DNA of 64,000 nt from an uncultured Clostridia bacterium (GTDB lineage Bacteria > Bacillota > Clostridia > Christensenellales > Borkfalkiaceae). Shown here in pieces: positions 24,861 through 34,257 of the stretch. The DNA is taken from assembly GCA_947595585.1 (NCBI GenBank), contig CANQET010000009.1:1-64000 (forward strand), in the 5' to 3' direction. The number at the start of each line of letters is the position of its first letter. The stretch's first letter is position 1. Position numbers and translations under genes: made by a program. Under the pieces are notes generated by a model that ran no database searches, was not told the origin of the DNA, and worked only from the letters and a program-made list of their open reading frames with translations.

Positions 24861-27470
24861 TTGTCGCAGCAAAGACCTATGCAGGATGAGACGCCGAGCG
24901 CGGCACAGCCCGAAACGGCACAGACGGATGCAACGCAGCCCGAGCAAAGTTTTTCTTCCCGCGTCCTCGCCAACAATTCCCCCAAGAAGGAGAGCCCGCG
25001 CAAAGAGCGCAAAGAGCTCATGAAGCGCTTCAAACGCGCCAAGAACATCCCCTCCTCGAGCGAGGTGGAGCGCTTCACACCCTCCCTCGATACGGGCCTT
25101 ACCGCCGACCAAGTGGAGACGAGATTTTCGCAGTTCCTCTTCAACGACGTCAACCGAAAATATACGAAGTCGTATGCGAGCATCTTCTTCGGCAACATCT
25201 GCACCTTCTTCAACCTGCTCTGCGTGCTCGTCGCCGTCGCCCTCGCCTATGCGGGCGCCGAGATCTCGCAGTTCCTCTTCGTGGCGATCTTCGCCGCCAA
25301 CCTCTTCATCGGCATCCTGCAAGAACTCCTCGCCAAGCGCCAGATCGATAAGCTCTCCGTGCTCATCTCCTCGACGGCCAAGGTGATCCGAAGCGGCATC
25401 AAGGTGGAGATCCCCGTAAAAGAGATCGTCCTCGACGACGTGCTCCTGCTCGAAGCGGGGCAGCAGATCCCCGCCGATTGCATCCTCGCAGACGGCAACG
25501 CCGAAGTCAATGAATCCCTGCTCACGGGGGAATCCGTTCCCATCAAAAAGCAGGTCGGGGAGACCCTCTATGCGGGTTCCTTCGTCTCGAGCGGTTCCTG
25601 CCGCGTCCGTGTGGAGAAGGTCGGCAGTGCGACGTATCTCAACTCCCTCACCTCCAAGGCGAAGAAGTATTCCAAGCCCAAATCCGAGATCATGAACTCC
25701 ATCCGCCTCTTCATCCGCGTCATCGGCGTGCTCATCATCGTCGTCTCCGTGCTCATGTTCTGGCGGAATTGGCAGGCGATCACGGACTCCATGCTCGCCG
25801 CGGGCGGCGTCGATACCTACGGCCGCATCTCCAAGACCATACAGGCGACGGGCGCCGTCATCATCGGCATGATCCCCTCGGGGCTGTTGCTCCTCACGTC
25901 CTTTGCGATGGCGATGGGGGCATGGCGGCTGGCCAAGAAGCGTACCCTCGTGCAGGATATGAATTCCCTCGAGATGCTCGCACGCGTCAACGTGCTCTGC
26001 CTCGATAAGACGGGTACGATCACCGACGGCCGCATGACCGTGAACGATTGCATGATCCTCAACACCTTCGTCGATTATTCGCTCGACGACATCATGGGAA
26101 GCATGCTCTCCGCCCTCGACGACAACAACCAGACTTCCATCGCCCTCTACAACCGCTTCGGGCACAGGAACACCCTCTCGCCGACGGCGACCATCCCCTT
26201 CTCTTCCAAGCGCAAACTCTCCGCGGTGACGTTTGAAGACGTCGGGACCTTCGTGATGGGGGCTCCCGAATTCGTCCTCCGCCCCATGCCGCCCAAGATC
26301 GAGAAGATCGTAAAACAATATGCACAGGCGGGGCTGCGCGTGCTCGTCGTCGCCTATTCGCCCAACTCCATCAACGGGGAGCGGATCCCCGCGATCCTGC
26401 GCCCCGCCGCCATCATCACCCTTGCCGACAACATCCGTTCCGACGCCATCGAGACCATCAAGTGGTTCCGCGAAAACGACGTGGATATCCGCATCATCTC
26501 GGGCGATAACCCCGTGACCGTAGCCGAAGTCGCACGGCGGGTGGGCGTGAAGGATGCGGGAAAATACATCTCCCTCGACGGCCTCACCGATCTCGAAGTG
26601 GAGAACGTCGCCTCGCAGTATACCGTATTCGGCCGCGTGACGCCCGAACAGAAGGCCATCCTCGTGAAGACCCTCAAAAAGCAGGGCAGTACCGTCGCAA
26701 TGACGGGGGACGGCGTCAACGATATCCTCGCCCTGAAGGAAGCAGACTGCGCGATCTCGGTCGCCTCGGGCGCCGAAGCCGCACGCAACGTGAGCCACCT
26801 TGTCCTCATGGACAACAACTTTTTGAGCCTTCCCGGCGTCGTCTATGAGGGGCGGCGGGTCATCAACAACATCAAGTCCTCGGCCTCCCTCTACATCATG
26901 AAGACGCTCTTCATCACGATCCTCGCGTGCATCTGCATCTTTCTCGGCAGGGAGTACTTCTTCAAGACCAACAACATGTTGCTCTTCGAGATGTTCGTGG
27001 CCGCCCTTCCCTCCGCGATCGTCACGATCTTCCAACCCAATACGGCACGCGTCAAAGGGCGATTTATCCCATACGTCCTATCCCGAAGTTTCCCGGGCGC
27101 CTTCACCCTGACGCTGTGTATCATGGCGGTCTATATCGCCCAGCTATACCTTCCCGAAGCCTATGGCTTCTCGGGCGACACGCTCGGGGCGATGTATCTT
27201 TTGGCGCTGACCTTCGGCGGGCTCGTGATGCTCTTCCGCATCCTGCAGCCCTTCAACCTGCTCCGCTTTGCCGTGTACGCGGTCTCCGCGGGCGTCTGTA
27301 TCATCGTGCTCTCCTTCCCCGTGCTCGGGAATTTCGTGTATACGGGGTGGTCTGAGATCACGTTTACCTTCCCGCAGATCCTATATATCGCCTGCGTCCT
27401 GCTCGCGGCGTTCCCCGTATCGGGGGCGCTGGTACGCGCTTGCGACCTGCTCAACCGAACAGGAGAATAG
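24861..27470 (+). CDS. P-type cation-transporting ATPase, CtpE-like
   Basis: An 869-residue membrane pump. The start is a TTG at 24861, 7 bases after AAGGAGG; an ATG at 24879 is a weaker alternative. After a 60-residue polar N-terminus it shows: a membrane pair (about 108-150); the actuator loop with TGES at about 222; two membrane helices with a GMIPSGL element (in place of PEGL); the phosphorylated Asp at about 382 in DKTGTITDGRM; the hinge GDGVND at about 616; and six C-terminal helices. No Cys-Pro-Cys or heavy-metal-binding domain is present, so a copper/zinc P1B pump is unlikely. The overall order and IPSGL fit CtpE-like Ca2+-type pumps of Gram-positive bacteria. The ion is inferred only. 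Confidence 0.85.
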   Translation: MSQQRPMQDETPSAAQPETAQTDATQPEQSFSSRVLANNSPKKESPRKERKELMKRFKRAKNIPSSSEVERFTPSLDTGLTADQVETRFSQFLFNDVNRKYTKSYASIFFGNICTFFNLLCVLVAVALAYAGAEISQFLFVAIFAANLFIGILQELLAKRQIDKLSVLISSTAKVIRSGIKVEIPVKEIVLDDVLLLEAGQQIPADCILADGNAEVNESLLTGESVPIKKQVGETLYAGSFVSSGSCRVRVEKVGSATYLNSLTSKAKKYSKPKSEIMNSIRLFIRVIGVLIIVVSVLMFWRNWQAITDSMLAAGGVDTYGRISKTIQATGAVIIGMIPSGLLLLTSFAMAMGAWRLAKKRTLVQDMNSLEMLARVNVLCLDKTGTITDGRMTVNDCMILNTFVDYSLDDIMGSMLSALDDNNQTSIALYNRFGHRNTLSPTATIPFSSKRKLSAVTFEDVGTFVMGAPEFVLRPMPPKIEKIVKQYAQAGLRVLVVAYSPNSINGERIPAILRPAAIITLADNIRSDAIETIKWFRENDVDIRIISGDNPVTVAEVARRVGVKDAGKYISLDGLTDLEVENVASQYTVFGRVTPEQKAILVKTLKKQGSTVAMTGDGVNDILALKEADCAISVASGAEAARNVSHLVLMDNNFLSLPGVVYEGRRVINNIKSSASLYIMKTLFITILACICIFLGREYFFKTNNMLLFEMFVAALPSAIVTIFQPNTARVKGRFIPYVLSRSFPGAFTLTLCIMAVYIAQLYLPEAYGFSGDTLGAMYLLALTFGGLVMLFRILQPFNLLRFAVYAVSAGVCIIVLSFPVLGNFVYTGWSEITFTFPQILYIACVLLAAFPVSGALVRACDLLNRTGE

Positions 27471-27491
27471 CAAAAAACCGCACCCATGTAT

Positions 27492-27560
27492 AAAAAACCG
27501 CACATGGAGTGCGGTTTTTTTCATGCTTTTCTGGACTTCGTACTTACAAACTGCGGATAA
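27492..27560 (+). terminator. Intrinsic terminator within a dispersed repeat (reverse copy)
   Basis: AAAAAACCGCAC/GTGCGGTTTTTT (27492-27520) is a strong bidirectional hairpin 20 bases after the ATPase stop. The next 40 bases, read on the minus strand, give GCTTATCCGCAGTTTGTAAG and then GTACGAAGTCC. This flank is shared almost base for base with the terminators at 56.8 and 59.7 kb, so the terminator is carried by a repeat family. Confidence 0.85.
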
Positions 27561-28036
27561 GCGGCAAGGCCCATTAGCACGTCATTCCGAGGGCATAGCC
27601 CGAGGAATCTCGACTTTGAGATTTCTCACCCCTAACGGGGTTCGAAATGACGTAGACGGGGCCCCATATCGCTTATCATGCGCGCCACCCCCTCCATCGG
27701 GGGGGTAGGGGGGTGGGCAGGAGACCGACGGGGCGTATCATGAGCGTCCCTTGGCTCCCCTCGTAGGGGAGCTGGCACGGCATAGCCGTGACTGAGGGGT
27801 TTTGGAACCCTATCCCCTGCTACGCAGGTACTTCCCCTAAAGGGGAAGCGAGGGGACGAACTACGTAGGGGCACATCAGTACGTCATTCCGCCCCGTGCG
27901 AGGCTTCTATTGTTTATCGAAGCACGGCACAAGCCGTTAGGCGAAGTAGGGCGTAGCCCGAGGAATCTCGACTTTGAGATTTCTCACCCCTAACGGGGTT
28001 CGAAATGACGTACCCCATTCTCAATTCTCAATTCCC
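27561..28036. repeat. Intergenic repeat mosaic, block 4
   Basis: No genes. It lies between the convergent ATPase and metallo-hydrolase genes and contains palindromic GACGT-bounded units (about 27577-27653 and 27882-28012), an inverted CCCCCTCC unit (about 27685-27719) and an inverted multi-hairpin unit (about 27746-27858). Most units are in the opposite orientation to those in blocks 1-3. Confidence 0.8.
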
Positions 28037-28042
28037 CATTCT

Positions 28043-29593
28043 TCATTCTTCATTTTCCTTTCCCCCTTCCGTGTGCACGGTGACGTACTCCTCGGCATGA
28101 ATGCACGCCTTGAGCCGCGCGAGCTCCTCTTCGGAGGCGTGCCCGCTCGTATGCAGGGTATGCTCCTCGAGCCCCAATTCCCGCGCTTCGGCCAAAAATC
28201 GTGCGACATCCTCCTTCTCGCGGTACCCGCTCCACATCGAATAGATGAGCATCCCCCCGCCAAGGTCCATCTTCCCGGCGAGTTTTTTGAGGTAGCCGAG
28301 CATCGAGGGGCGGACGAGCATCACGAACTTCCCCCCTCTTGCGATCTGCGCCATGCCGCGCTTAGCTTGAAATTCGAAGAAGAGGTCCTTCCGCCTTCCC
28401 CGCACGGGGCGGGGCGTGAAGGCGAAGACGTCGGAAAACACATCGGGGCGGGGGATCTTTCCGCCTGCAGCCGCGGCGAGAAGGGCGGTGTAGACGTCTT
28501 CATAGAAGATCCGCCCGCAGCGCTTTGCGGCGCGGTAGAAGCTCACGAGGCGATCGAAATTTGCGGCCGACTGTAGGATAAAGATCGGCCTTTCCGTGCG
28601 CCCGAAGAGCTCCGCCGCACGGGCCTCGAGCATCTGCTCCGAAATGCAGGGCTTCCCGCTCCCGAGGTTGGTCCCCTCCGCGATGAGCACGTCCACCGCA
28701 TGCGGAAGCCGCCGCAGCAGCGCTTCTTCCGACTTTCTGCCGTGGAAGCGGAAGTCCCCCGTATAGAGGATACGCTTCCCTCCCGCCTCGAAGAGCAGCA
28801 TGTAGCTATCGAACGCCGAATGATCGCACAGGTAGGGCGTGACGAAGATCTGCCCGCAGCGGAAGGTCCTGCCGCTGCGGTATGCGGCGATGTTGGGGGG
28901 AAGCGCCCTCCCGCGGTATTCGTCCATCGCCTCGAGAATGCGCTTCGCCCCCGCCCCGATGTAGATGGGGCAATCTCTCTTTTGCTCGATGCGCCCCGCA
29001 TGGTCGGCATGATAATGGGAGATGAGGACGGCGTCGTACTTCTTTTTCAGCACCGCTTCCTCGATCTCGGCAGAAGCCGCGCTCTCCTCGAGCGCCTTCC
29101 CGAGTTCCACGAGAAGTTTGGTCTTATCATAGGTGATCTCGATGAGGTTCTCCCCGATCTTCTCCCTCCCTCGCAAGATCTGATAGTTCAGGACGGGCCG
29201 CGGCTTCGGGCGTCCGCGCTTTGTATAGGCGCTCACATAGTGCTCGTCGCGGCAGAGGACGTAGTCCTCGATATCGTAGTACTCGAGGATCTCATCGAGG
29301 TCGCCCACATCGAGGCATGCATCCGCAAAGATGCGGTGCCTATGTCGTTTTACATCATAGAGGATCCTGCCGCGCGGATAAAAATAGCAATCCTCGGGCT
29401 CGCTTTCCTTTCGGGCCTCTTCCCAATCGCCGTAATGCGAATAGGGGGGATCGATGATCCCCACGGAGTTTGCAAGCTCCTTTTCCGACGAAGACGGATA
29501 CGATCTCTGCAGGACGCGGAACTCCCATCCCCCCTCCTCCCTGTTCGGGATCGCCCAAAAGATGCCCACGCGGATAAATTTTTCCTCTCCCAT
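28043..29593 (-). CDS. Metallo-beta-lactamase-fold hydrolase, RNase J/beta-CASP-like
   Basis: The start at 29593 (MGEEKFIRVG) follows AAAAGGAGGAATGT; the upstream track ATG lacks a ribosome site. The protein has 516 residues. The first 150 form an unrecognised domain containing CYFYPRGRILYDVKRHRHR. The metallo-hydrolase motifs follow: SHYHADHAG at about 190-198, CDHSAFDSY, LYTGDFRFHGR at about 275, and a C-terminal HTSGHASEEE at about 481 that resembles the last metal-ligand region of beta-CASP nucleases. Those enzymes cut RNA or DNA. The N-terminal domain is unusual for RNase J and may recognise a special substrate. It is a single gene bounded by repeats and an unclear promoter region. Confidence 0.75.
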   Translation of the reverse strand: MGEEKFIRVGIFWAIPNREEGGWEFRVLQRSYPSSSEKELANSVGIIDPPYSHYGDWEEARKESEPEDCYFYPRGRILYDVKRHRHRIFADACLDVGDLDEILEYYDIEDYVLCRDEHYVSAYTKRGRPKPRPVLNYQILRGREKIGENLIEITYDKTKLLVELGKALEESAASAEIEEAVLKKKYDAVLISHYHADHAGRIEQKRDCPIYIGAGAKRILEAMDEYRGRALPPNIAAYRSGRTFRCGQIFVTPYLCDHSAFDSYMLLFEAGGKRILYTGDFRFHGRKSEEALLRRLPHAVDVLIAEGTNLGSGKPCISEQMLEARAAELFGRTERPIFILQSAANFDRLVSFYRAAKRCGRIFYEDVYTALLAAAAGGKIPRPDVFSDVFAFTPRPVRGRRKDLFFEFQAKRGMAQIARGGKFVMLVRPSMLGYLKKLAGKMDLGGGMLIYSMWSGYREKEDVARFLAEARELGLEEHTLHTSGHASEEELARLKACIHAEEYVTVHTEGGKENEE

Positions 29594-29762
29594 ACATTCC
29601 TCCTTTTCTTGCGGCGTGTGCCGCGTAAGCAATACAAAAAGCACGTTTCTCTTTGTTTGTCAAGCGTTTTTTCACGCGTTCGGATATTTTTATGCTTTCA
29701 ATCCGTAAATATCCATATTCAAATCCCAAACGATAGGGCGGGTTTCCCCGCCCTTGCTCGGG

Positions 29763-30713
29763 TCATACGAGTTTTCCGTCTGCAAAATAGGCCTTTTCGA
29801 TCCGAGGATCGGAGGGCTTGTAGGCCTTGCCGATGCGTATCACGTCGTCGGAGAAGACGAATTGCGCCTTGACGCTCGTGATATTCTCCGGGGTGAGCTG
29901 TTCGGGGTAGGGCGCCGCAAAGAGCTTCGTGAAAAGAAGGACCGTCTCGCAGGCCTCCTTCTTGCGGGCGGGAAGAAGATCGCTCTCGAGGTAGCGGAGA
30001 TAATCTGCCTCATGCGCCGCAAGTCCCGATTTACCGCCGATCGCCGCATACGTCGATTTGAGCTCGGAAAGCAGCAGGGTGTAGCCGTTTTCCTCGCGGC
30101 GCAGACCCAAAAGATCGAACCTTCCGGGGACGTTCTTTTCCTTACTGTCGTGTTCGGTGTACTCCAAATCGTAATACATGAGGCTGTCCTGCATAAAATA
30201 GGCGGCATAGAGCTGTTGCTGGCGGTCTTTTTCGAAATTCTTGGGCTTTCTGCACACACTCTTGCGGTCGAAACAGTGCTCGTGCTTCTCGGGATCGACA
30301 TAGTCGTCGATGAGCGCCCGATAGATATCCAAGACGCGCCCGAGGTTCTCTTCGCCGAAGCCGCGGAGCGCAAACTTCACATACCTGCGGCTATCTTCCC
30401 CCGGGGCATCGGAAAAGTGCGAAATATCCACCCCCATGCCCGAGAGCGTGCTTAAGATCTCCGCATATTCTTCCGTGAAGCGGGCGTGGCGGAAGTCGAA
30501 TTCTCCGACAAGCCCCCTCCTTGCTTTATAGATGCGCAGAAGCTGCCTGCAGCGGTAGTACAAAGTCGCATAGTTGCCGCGGAAGCAGAGCGCAACGCTC
30601 CTCGCTCCGCCCTGCAGATTTTCTTGCACATAGCGAACGATAACATCCCGTTCGGGAGAAGGTTCCTCGAAAAAATTACATACGTCCCCCGTCAAAATAC
30701 GATCGTATTGCAT
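29763..30713 (-). CDS. PD-(D/E)XK nuclease-like protein
   Basis: 316 residues, cytoplasmic. The core RFDLLGLRR (about 196-204) followed by YTLLLSELKST (about 208-218) gives the D...E-x-K spacing of PD-(D/E)XK nucleases. An upstream helix around QQQLYAAYFMQDSL and a downstream HEADYLRYLES helix fit the fold. The N-terminal 150 residues have no recognised domain. Its ATG overlaps the stop of the 123-aa gene (TAATG), so the two are coupled. A GC-rich hairpin (29736-29753) follows the stop. The pairing with a small protein suggests a restriction-like or toxin-like module, but a helicase, methyltransferase or specificity gene is absent. The nuclease call rests on motif reading only. Confidence 0.55.
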   Translation of the reverse strand: MQYDRILTGDVCNFFEEPSPERDVIVRYVQENLQGGARSVALCFRGNYATLYYRCRQLLRIYKARRGLVGEFDFRHARFTEEYAEILSTLSGMGVDISHFSDAPGEDSRRYVKFALRGFGEENLGRVLDIYRALIDDYVDPEKHEHCFDRKSVCRKPKNFEKDRQQQLYAAYFMQDSLMYYDLEYTEHDSKEKNVPGRFDLLGLRREENGYTLLLSELKSTYAAIGGKSGLAAHEADYLRYLESDLLPARKKEACETVLLFTKLFAAPYPEQLTPENITSVKAQFVFSDDVIRIGKAYKPSDPRIEKAYFADGKLV

Positions 30714-31084
30714 TATCTTTTCTCCTTTTTATAAAAATAACTCGCAGTTTTGATGCCCGTCTTTTCGTCGTTGAACCAGCACTGTTCGGAGTCGTACCCG
30801 CCGTAGAGGAACTTGTAGAGATACCCGAAACACGCCCCAAGTCCGCGTTTTGCGGTCTTCGACATCTTCTCACGGAAGACGTCTTTCCCCAAGACGTCGC
30901 GTTGGTAGAGCACGAACGTCTTGAGCGGCGGAACGCACAACACGTCGTTGGCAAAGCGAATATGTTCCAAAAGCTCCTCGTCCTCCAAGAGATCCAAAAA
31001 GAGCTCGTAGGAGGCGCGTTCCTCGTTGACGAAGGTCTCCGTGCCGCGATAGGTCTTCAAAAATTCTTCTTCGATCCAAGTCAT
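30713..31084 (-). CDS. Hypothetical protein preceding the PD-(D/E)XK-like gene
   Basis: A 123-residue acidic-to-neutral soluble protein, start at 31084, with no signal peptide. The N-terminal half is helical (EERASYELFLDLLEDEELLE). The C-terminal half has aromatic text (CFGYLYKFLYGGYDSEQCWF). I do not recognise the family. It is the first gene of a two-gene unit under a clear promoter and is translationally coupled to the nuclease-like gene. A specificity, inhibitor or adaptor role for that protein is possible but unproven. Confidence 0.65.
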   Translation of the reverse strand: MTWIEEEFLKTYRGTETFVNEERASYELFLDLLEDEELLEHIRFANDVLCVPPLKTFVLYQRDVLGKDVFREKMSKTAKRGLGACFGYLYKFLYGGYDSEQCWFNDEKTGIKTASYFYKKEKR

Positions 31085-31114
31085 AATTTTACTTCAATAT
31101 TGAAATTTACATAT

Positions 31115-31143
31115 ATAATACCACATTTTCATCGATTTGTCAA
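31115..31143 (-). promoter_or_regulatory. Promoter of the 123-aa/nuclease-like operon
   Basis: TTGACA and TATTAT with a 17-base spacer in an AT-rich leader, about 30 bases before the ATG. The region 31144-31210 downstream of GH36 holds an A-rich and then C/T-rich stretch with no clear terminator. Confidence 0.75.
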
Positions 31144-31210
31144 GGGGTTTGGGAAAAAAAGTACAAAAAAAGAAGGGGGTGCCCCCTCTTTTTTATGAAT
31201 TTTGGGAAAA

Positions 31211-33343
31211 TTACTCCTCTGCGGTGAGGTGGAAAGTCCACGTCGCGAAGTCGCCGAGGGAGGGAAGCGGGAGGCCCGCATACATGAGCGCCCCGCCGCT
31301 GCAGCAGATCCCGAGCTCCTCCACACGGTACTTCTTGTTTGCATCGAGCCCCGCGAGGCGGATCCTGCGGGGAAAATCGGCGGGGACGGCGTGCACCGTC
31401 ATCCCGACGAAATAGGCCGACGTCTTCTCCTTCGCGACGAGCATCTCGGCAAAATAGTTGCCCGCGAAGGGATCGGATAATCGGTATAGGTCCCCCGTGA
31501 GGACGAGATCTTCGATGCGCTTATAGGCCGCGATCTGCTCTTTTACGGCGCTACGCTCTTCCTCGGTGAGCTTTCCGAGGTCGAGCTCATAGCCCGTTGC
31601 GCCGAGCGAGGCGATGTGCCCGCGGGAAGAAAAGGGCGTGATGCGGCCCGTTTGGTGGTTGGGGCAGGCGGAAACGTGGCAGCTCATCGCCGAAACGGGA
31701 TAGGCGTAGGAGGTCCCCCATTGGATGCCCGCGCGGGAGAGGCTATCGGTGTTGTCGCTCGTCCAGATCTGCGGGAAATAGGCGAGCATGCCCGCATCGA
31801 ACCTTCCTCCGCCCCCCGAACAGCCTTCGAAGAAGACATCGGGGAAGGCCTCGGTAAGGCGCCTTGCAAGGGCGTAGACGCCGAGCATGTAGCGATGCTG
31901 CATCTCCCCCTGCCGTGCGGCGGGAAGTCCTTCCGAGAAGAACTCCGTCATGTGGCGGTTCATATCCCACTTCACATAGGAGATCTCGTGTGCAGAAAGA
32001 AGGGCCTGCATCTGCAAATAGACGCATTCCACGACTTCCTCGCGGGAAAAATCGAGGATGTATTGATTGCGCCCCGTGCAGCGCGGAGCCCGCCCGATCG
32101 CATAACCCGGGTGGGCGCGGAAGAGATCGGAATCCTCGGAGACCATCTCGGGCTCAAACCAGAGGCCGAAGCGCATCCCGTGCGCCTTGCAGCGGGCAAT
32201 GATGGGGTCGAGGCCGCCTTCGAGCTTTTTGGTGTTGACGTACCAATCCCCGAGGCCCGTCGTATCGCTGTCCCGCTTGCCGAACCAGCCGTCGTCGAGC
32301 ACAAAGGTGTCGATGCCGAGCGCGGCTGCTTCGTCGATGAGGGCAAATAACTTTTCGCGGTCGAAATCAAAATACGTCGCTTCCCAGTTATTTGCGACGA
32401 TGGGGCGGGACATGTGGAGATATTTCTCGGGGATGAGCCGTGTGCGGAGAAGATCGGAAAGGGCACGGGACATGCCGCCGAAGCCCGTATGTGAGTAACA
32501 AAGGGCGACCTGTGGTGTATAAAACGCCTCGCCCGCATCGAGCTGCCACGAAAAATTCGTATCCTCGATGCCGCCCGTGATGCGGACGGTCTCGGTCTGG
32601 GACTTCTCCGCGGTGAGCACGAAGGAGCCGCTGTAGATGAGTTCGAAGCCGTAAACCTCCCCCATCTCCTCATTTGCTCCCTCCGAGAACAGGGCGAGGA
32701 AGGGGTTCATCTGATGGGAAGAGGCCCCCCTTCTCGAGCATACGGAAAACGCCCCATGCCCGAGCTTGCGCTTCTCGGGGGTACGCTCGGCGGCATGCCG
32801 CCCATGGAGCGTGAGCGTGGAATAGTCCCCCGCGGGAAGGTCGAGAGAAAAGGAATAGGCCCGTTTTATCGATATAGGCTCCCCCGCTTCGATCTTCGCC
32901 CAGCGCACGAGCGCTTCCTCGAAGACGGCGTAGAAGAGCGCGATTCGGGTCTTGGAGCAGGCGTCTTCCAAATAGATCGTGAGAAGTTCGCCGCCCCGCA
33001 CCGCGGGAAGCCCTTCTAAAAGCTCTGCCCCCATCTTGTAGCCCGCATAGCGGAATCTGCTCGCGATCTCGCCGTTTTGGCGGGTAAAAAGCACAGATGG
33101 GGTACGAAAATCGCCCTGTCCGTAGCTCGCATACTCCTGCGATGCGGTATCAAGCGAGAAGATCTTCGCATCGGGGGGGACGGGCGCAAAGCTCAGCTCC
33201 CGCACTTGAGCAAGGTAGGCGAAATCGTCTTCGACGGGGGATCCGAAGTGCATCTGCTCGAGATATCCCCACGCATTGACCCGCAAGATGTAGCTATACG
33301 TCTTGCCCTGCAAGAAAAAGGCGTTGTTCCTTACTTCAATCAT
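31211..33343 (-). CDS. Alpha-galactosidase, GH36
   Basis: 710 residues, no signal peptide, so it acts in the cytoplasm on imported alpha-galactosides such as raffinose-type sugars. The N-terminal beta-sandwich covers about 1-300. The (beta/alpha)8 barrel follows with NNWEATYFDFD and DDGWFGKRDSD. The nucleophile Asp lies in KWDMNRH (about 459), the acid/base Asp in WTSDNTDS (about 525), and CSGGGGRFD between. The ATG overlaps the stop of the mutarotase-like gene (ATGA). It is the terminal gene of the region's glycan operon or of a two-gene unit read through the terminator at 34.2 kb. Confidence 0.95.
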   Translation of the reverse strand: MIEVRNNAFFLQGKTYSYILRVNAWGYLEQMHFGSPVEDDFAYLAQVRELSFAPVPPDAKIFSLDTASQEYASYGQGDFRTPSVLFTRQNGEIASRFRYAGYKMGAELLEGLPAVRGGELLTIYLEDACSKTRIALFYAVFEEALVRWAKIEAGEPISIKRAYSFSLDLPAGDYSTLTLHGRHAAERTPEKRKLGHGAFSVCSRRGASSHQMNPFLALFSEGANEEMGEVYGFELIYSGSFVLTAEKSQTETVRITGGIEDTNFSWQLDAGEAFYTPQVALCYSHTGFGGMSRALSDLLRTRLIPEKYLHMSRPIVANNWEATYFDFDREKLFALIDEAAALGIDTFVLDDGWFGKRDSDTTGLGDWYVNTKKLEGGLDPIIARCKAHGMRFGLWFEPEMVSEDSDLFRAHPGYAIGRAPRCTGRNQYILDFSREEVVECVYLQMQALLSAHEISYVKWDMNRHMTEFFSEGLPAARQGEMQHRYMLGVYALARRLTEAFPDVFFEGCSGGGGRFDAGMLAYFPQIWTSDNTDSLSRAGIQWGTSYAYPVSAMSCHVSACPNHQTGRITPFSSRGHIASLGATGYELDLGKLTEEERSAVKEQIAAYKRIEDLVLTGDLYRLSDPFAGNYFAEMLVAKEKTSAYFVGMTVHAVPADFPRRIRLAGLDANKKYRVEELGICCSGGALMYAGLPLPSLGDFATWTFHLTAEE

Positions 33344-34194
33344 TCCGCATCCCCGCTTTGATAGTAGATTTTTTGCTCGAAATGCGCACTCTCGCCCCGC
33401 TTCAAAAGGACGACTTCCTTCTCATAAAATTCCTTCATTTCCCCTACATGGTCGGGCAAATTCAGCCACGGCTCGATGCAGATCATGTTTGCACCCTCGG
33501 GCCGCCACAGAAGGAGATGCGAAAATCCCGCAAACTCGATCTCCGCGAGGACGCCCCGCCGTGCCGAACACAGCGAGACACTCTGCGAACGCAGCCCGCC
33601 GAGGATGACCGTCTTGCCCTCCGAGAGCCCGCGCTCGGGGAAGGGGAACACTTGCCCGCAGCCGTAACGGATGCGCTCCCCCGTGAGCCGCCCTTGGCTA
33701 TCGTGTGCGTACGCGGAAAACTCCTCCTCCTTCGGGAAGACGAGCATGTGGTCGAAGACGCTCCCCAAGAGGCGGTAGGAAGTATGCATACCGCAGGAGA
33801 AGGGCAGCTCCTCGCCGCGGCAGACGACTTCATAGCGCGTCGAGAGCATTCCCCCCTCGATCGTATACGTCACATAGAGGGAAAACGGGAAGGGGAAGAG
33901 CTTCATCGTCTCCCCGCTCTCCCGCAGAAGGAAGCGCAGAAAGTTCTCCCCGCGTCCGTCGAGCACGAACTGCATCCGCCGTGCAAAGCCGTGACGGGGC
34001 ATGGCATAGTCTACGCCGCCGATCCGCACGGCACAGTTGCCGCAGACGGGGAAGAGCACGGGGGCATGCCCCGCCCAAGCGCCGTTTTCGTTTTGCCAGA
34101 GCTGCTCTCTTCCGAAGAGCTTCACGCTGCAAAGTTCGGCGCCGAGCGTATCCGCTTCCGCCTTCAGGATGTCGTTTCCGATCGTATATCGCAT
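33340..34194 (-). CDS. Aldose 1-epimerase-family protein (LacX/YihR type)
   Basis: 284 residues starting at 34194 behind GGAGGATAT. The galactose-mutarotase fold is recognised from LFPVCGNCAVRIGG, MPRHGFARRMQF and the Glu-rich strand LPFSCGMHTSYRLL. Such enzymes interconvert alpha and beta anomers of free sugars, here probably galactose released by the adjacent GH36. A strong terminator lies between this gene and the Gfo/Idh gene upstream. Its ribosome site directly follows the terminator T-run, so expression may depend on read-through or on a promoter inside the upstream gene. Confidence 0.88.
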   Translation of the reverse strand: MRYTIGNDILKAEADTLGAELCSVKLFGREQLWQNENGAWAGHAPVLFPVCGNCAVRIGGVDYAMPRHGFARRMQFVLDGRGENFLRFLLRESGETMKLFPFPFSLYVTYTIEGGMLSTRYEVVCRGEELPFSCGMHTSYRLLGSVFDHMLVFPKEEEFSAYAHDSQGRLTGERIRYGCGQVFPFPERGLSEGKTVILGGLRSQSVSLCSARRGVLAEIEFAGFSHLLLWRPEGANMICIEPWLNLPDHVGEMKEFYEKEVVLLKRGESAHFEQKIYYQSGDAE

Positions 34195-34203
34195 ATATCC
34201 TCC

Positions 34204-34235
34204 CAAAAAACACACCCGAGGAGCGCTCGGGTGCA
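34204..34235 (-). terminator. Intrinsic terminator after the Gfo/Idh gene
   Basis: GCACCCGAG/CTCGGGTG around a GCGCTC-like loop is followed by TTTTTT on the minus strand. The end of the T-run is within 10 bases of the next ATG, an attenuator-like placement. Confidence 0.8.
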
Positions 34236-34257
34236 AAAAGCCGATCCGAAGATCTGT

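Noticed and set aside
24696-27035. 779-aa minus-strand ORF
   Set aside because: Antisense to the P-type ATPase and running through the serS promoter. Its His/Asp-rich text is typical of reversed coding sequence.
29633-29663. Promoter for the metallo-hydrolase gene
   Set aside because: A perfect TTGACA is present, but no acceptable -10 lies 16-18 bases downstream.
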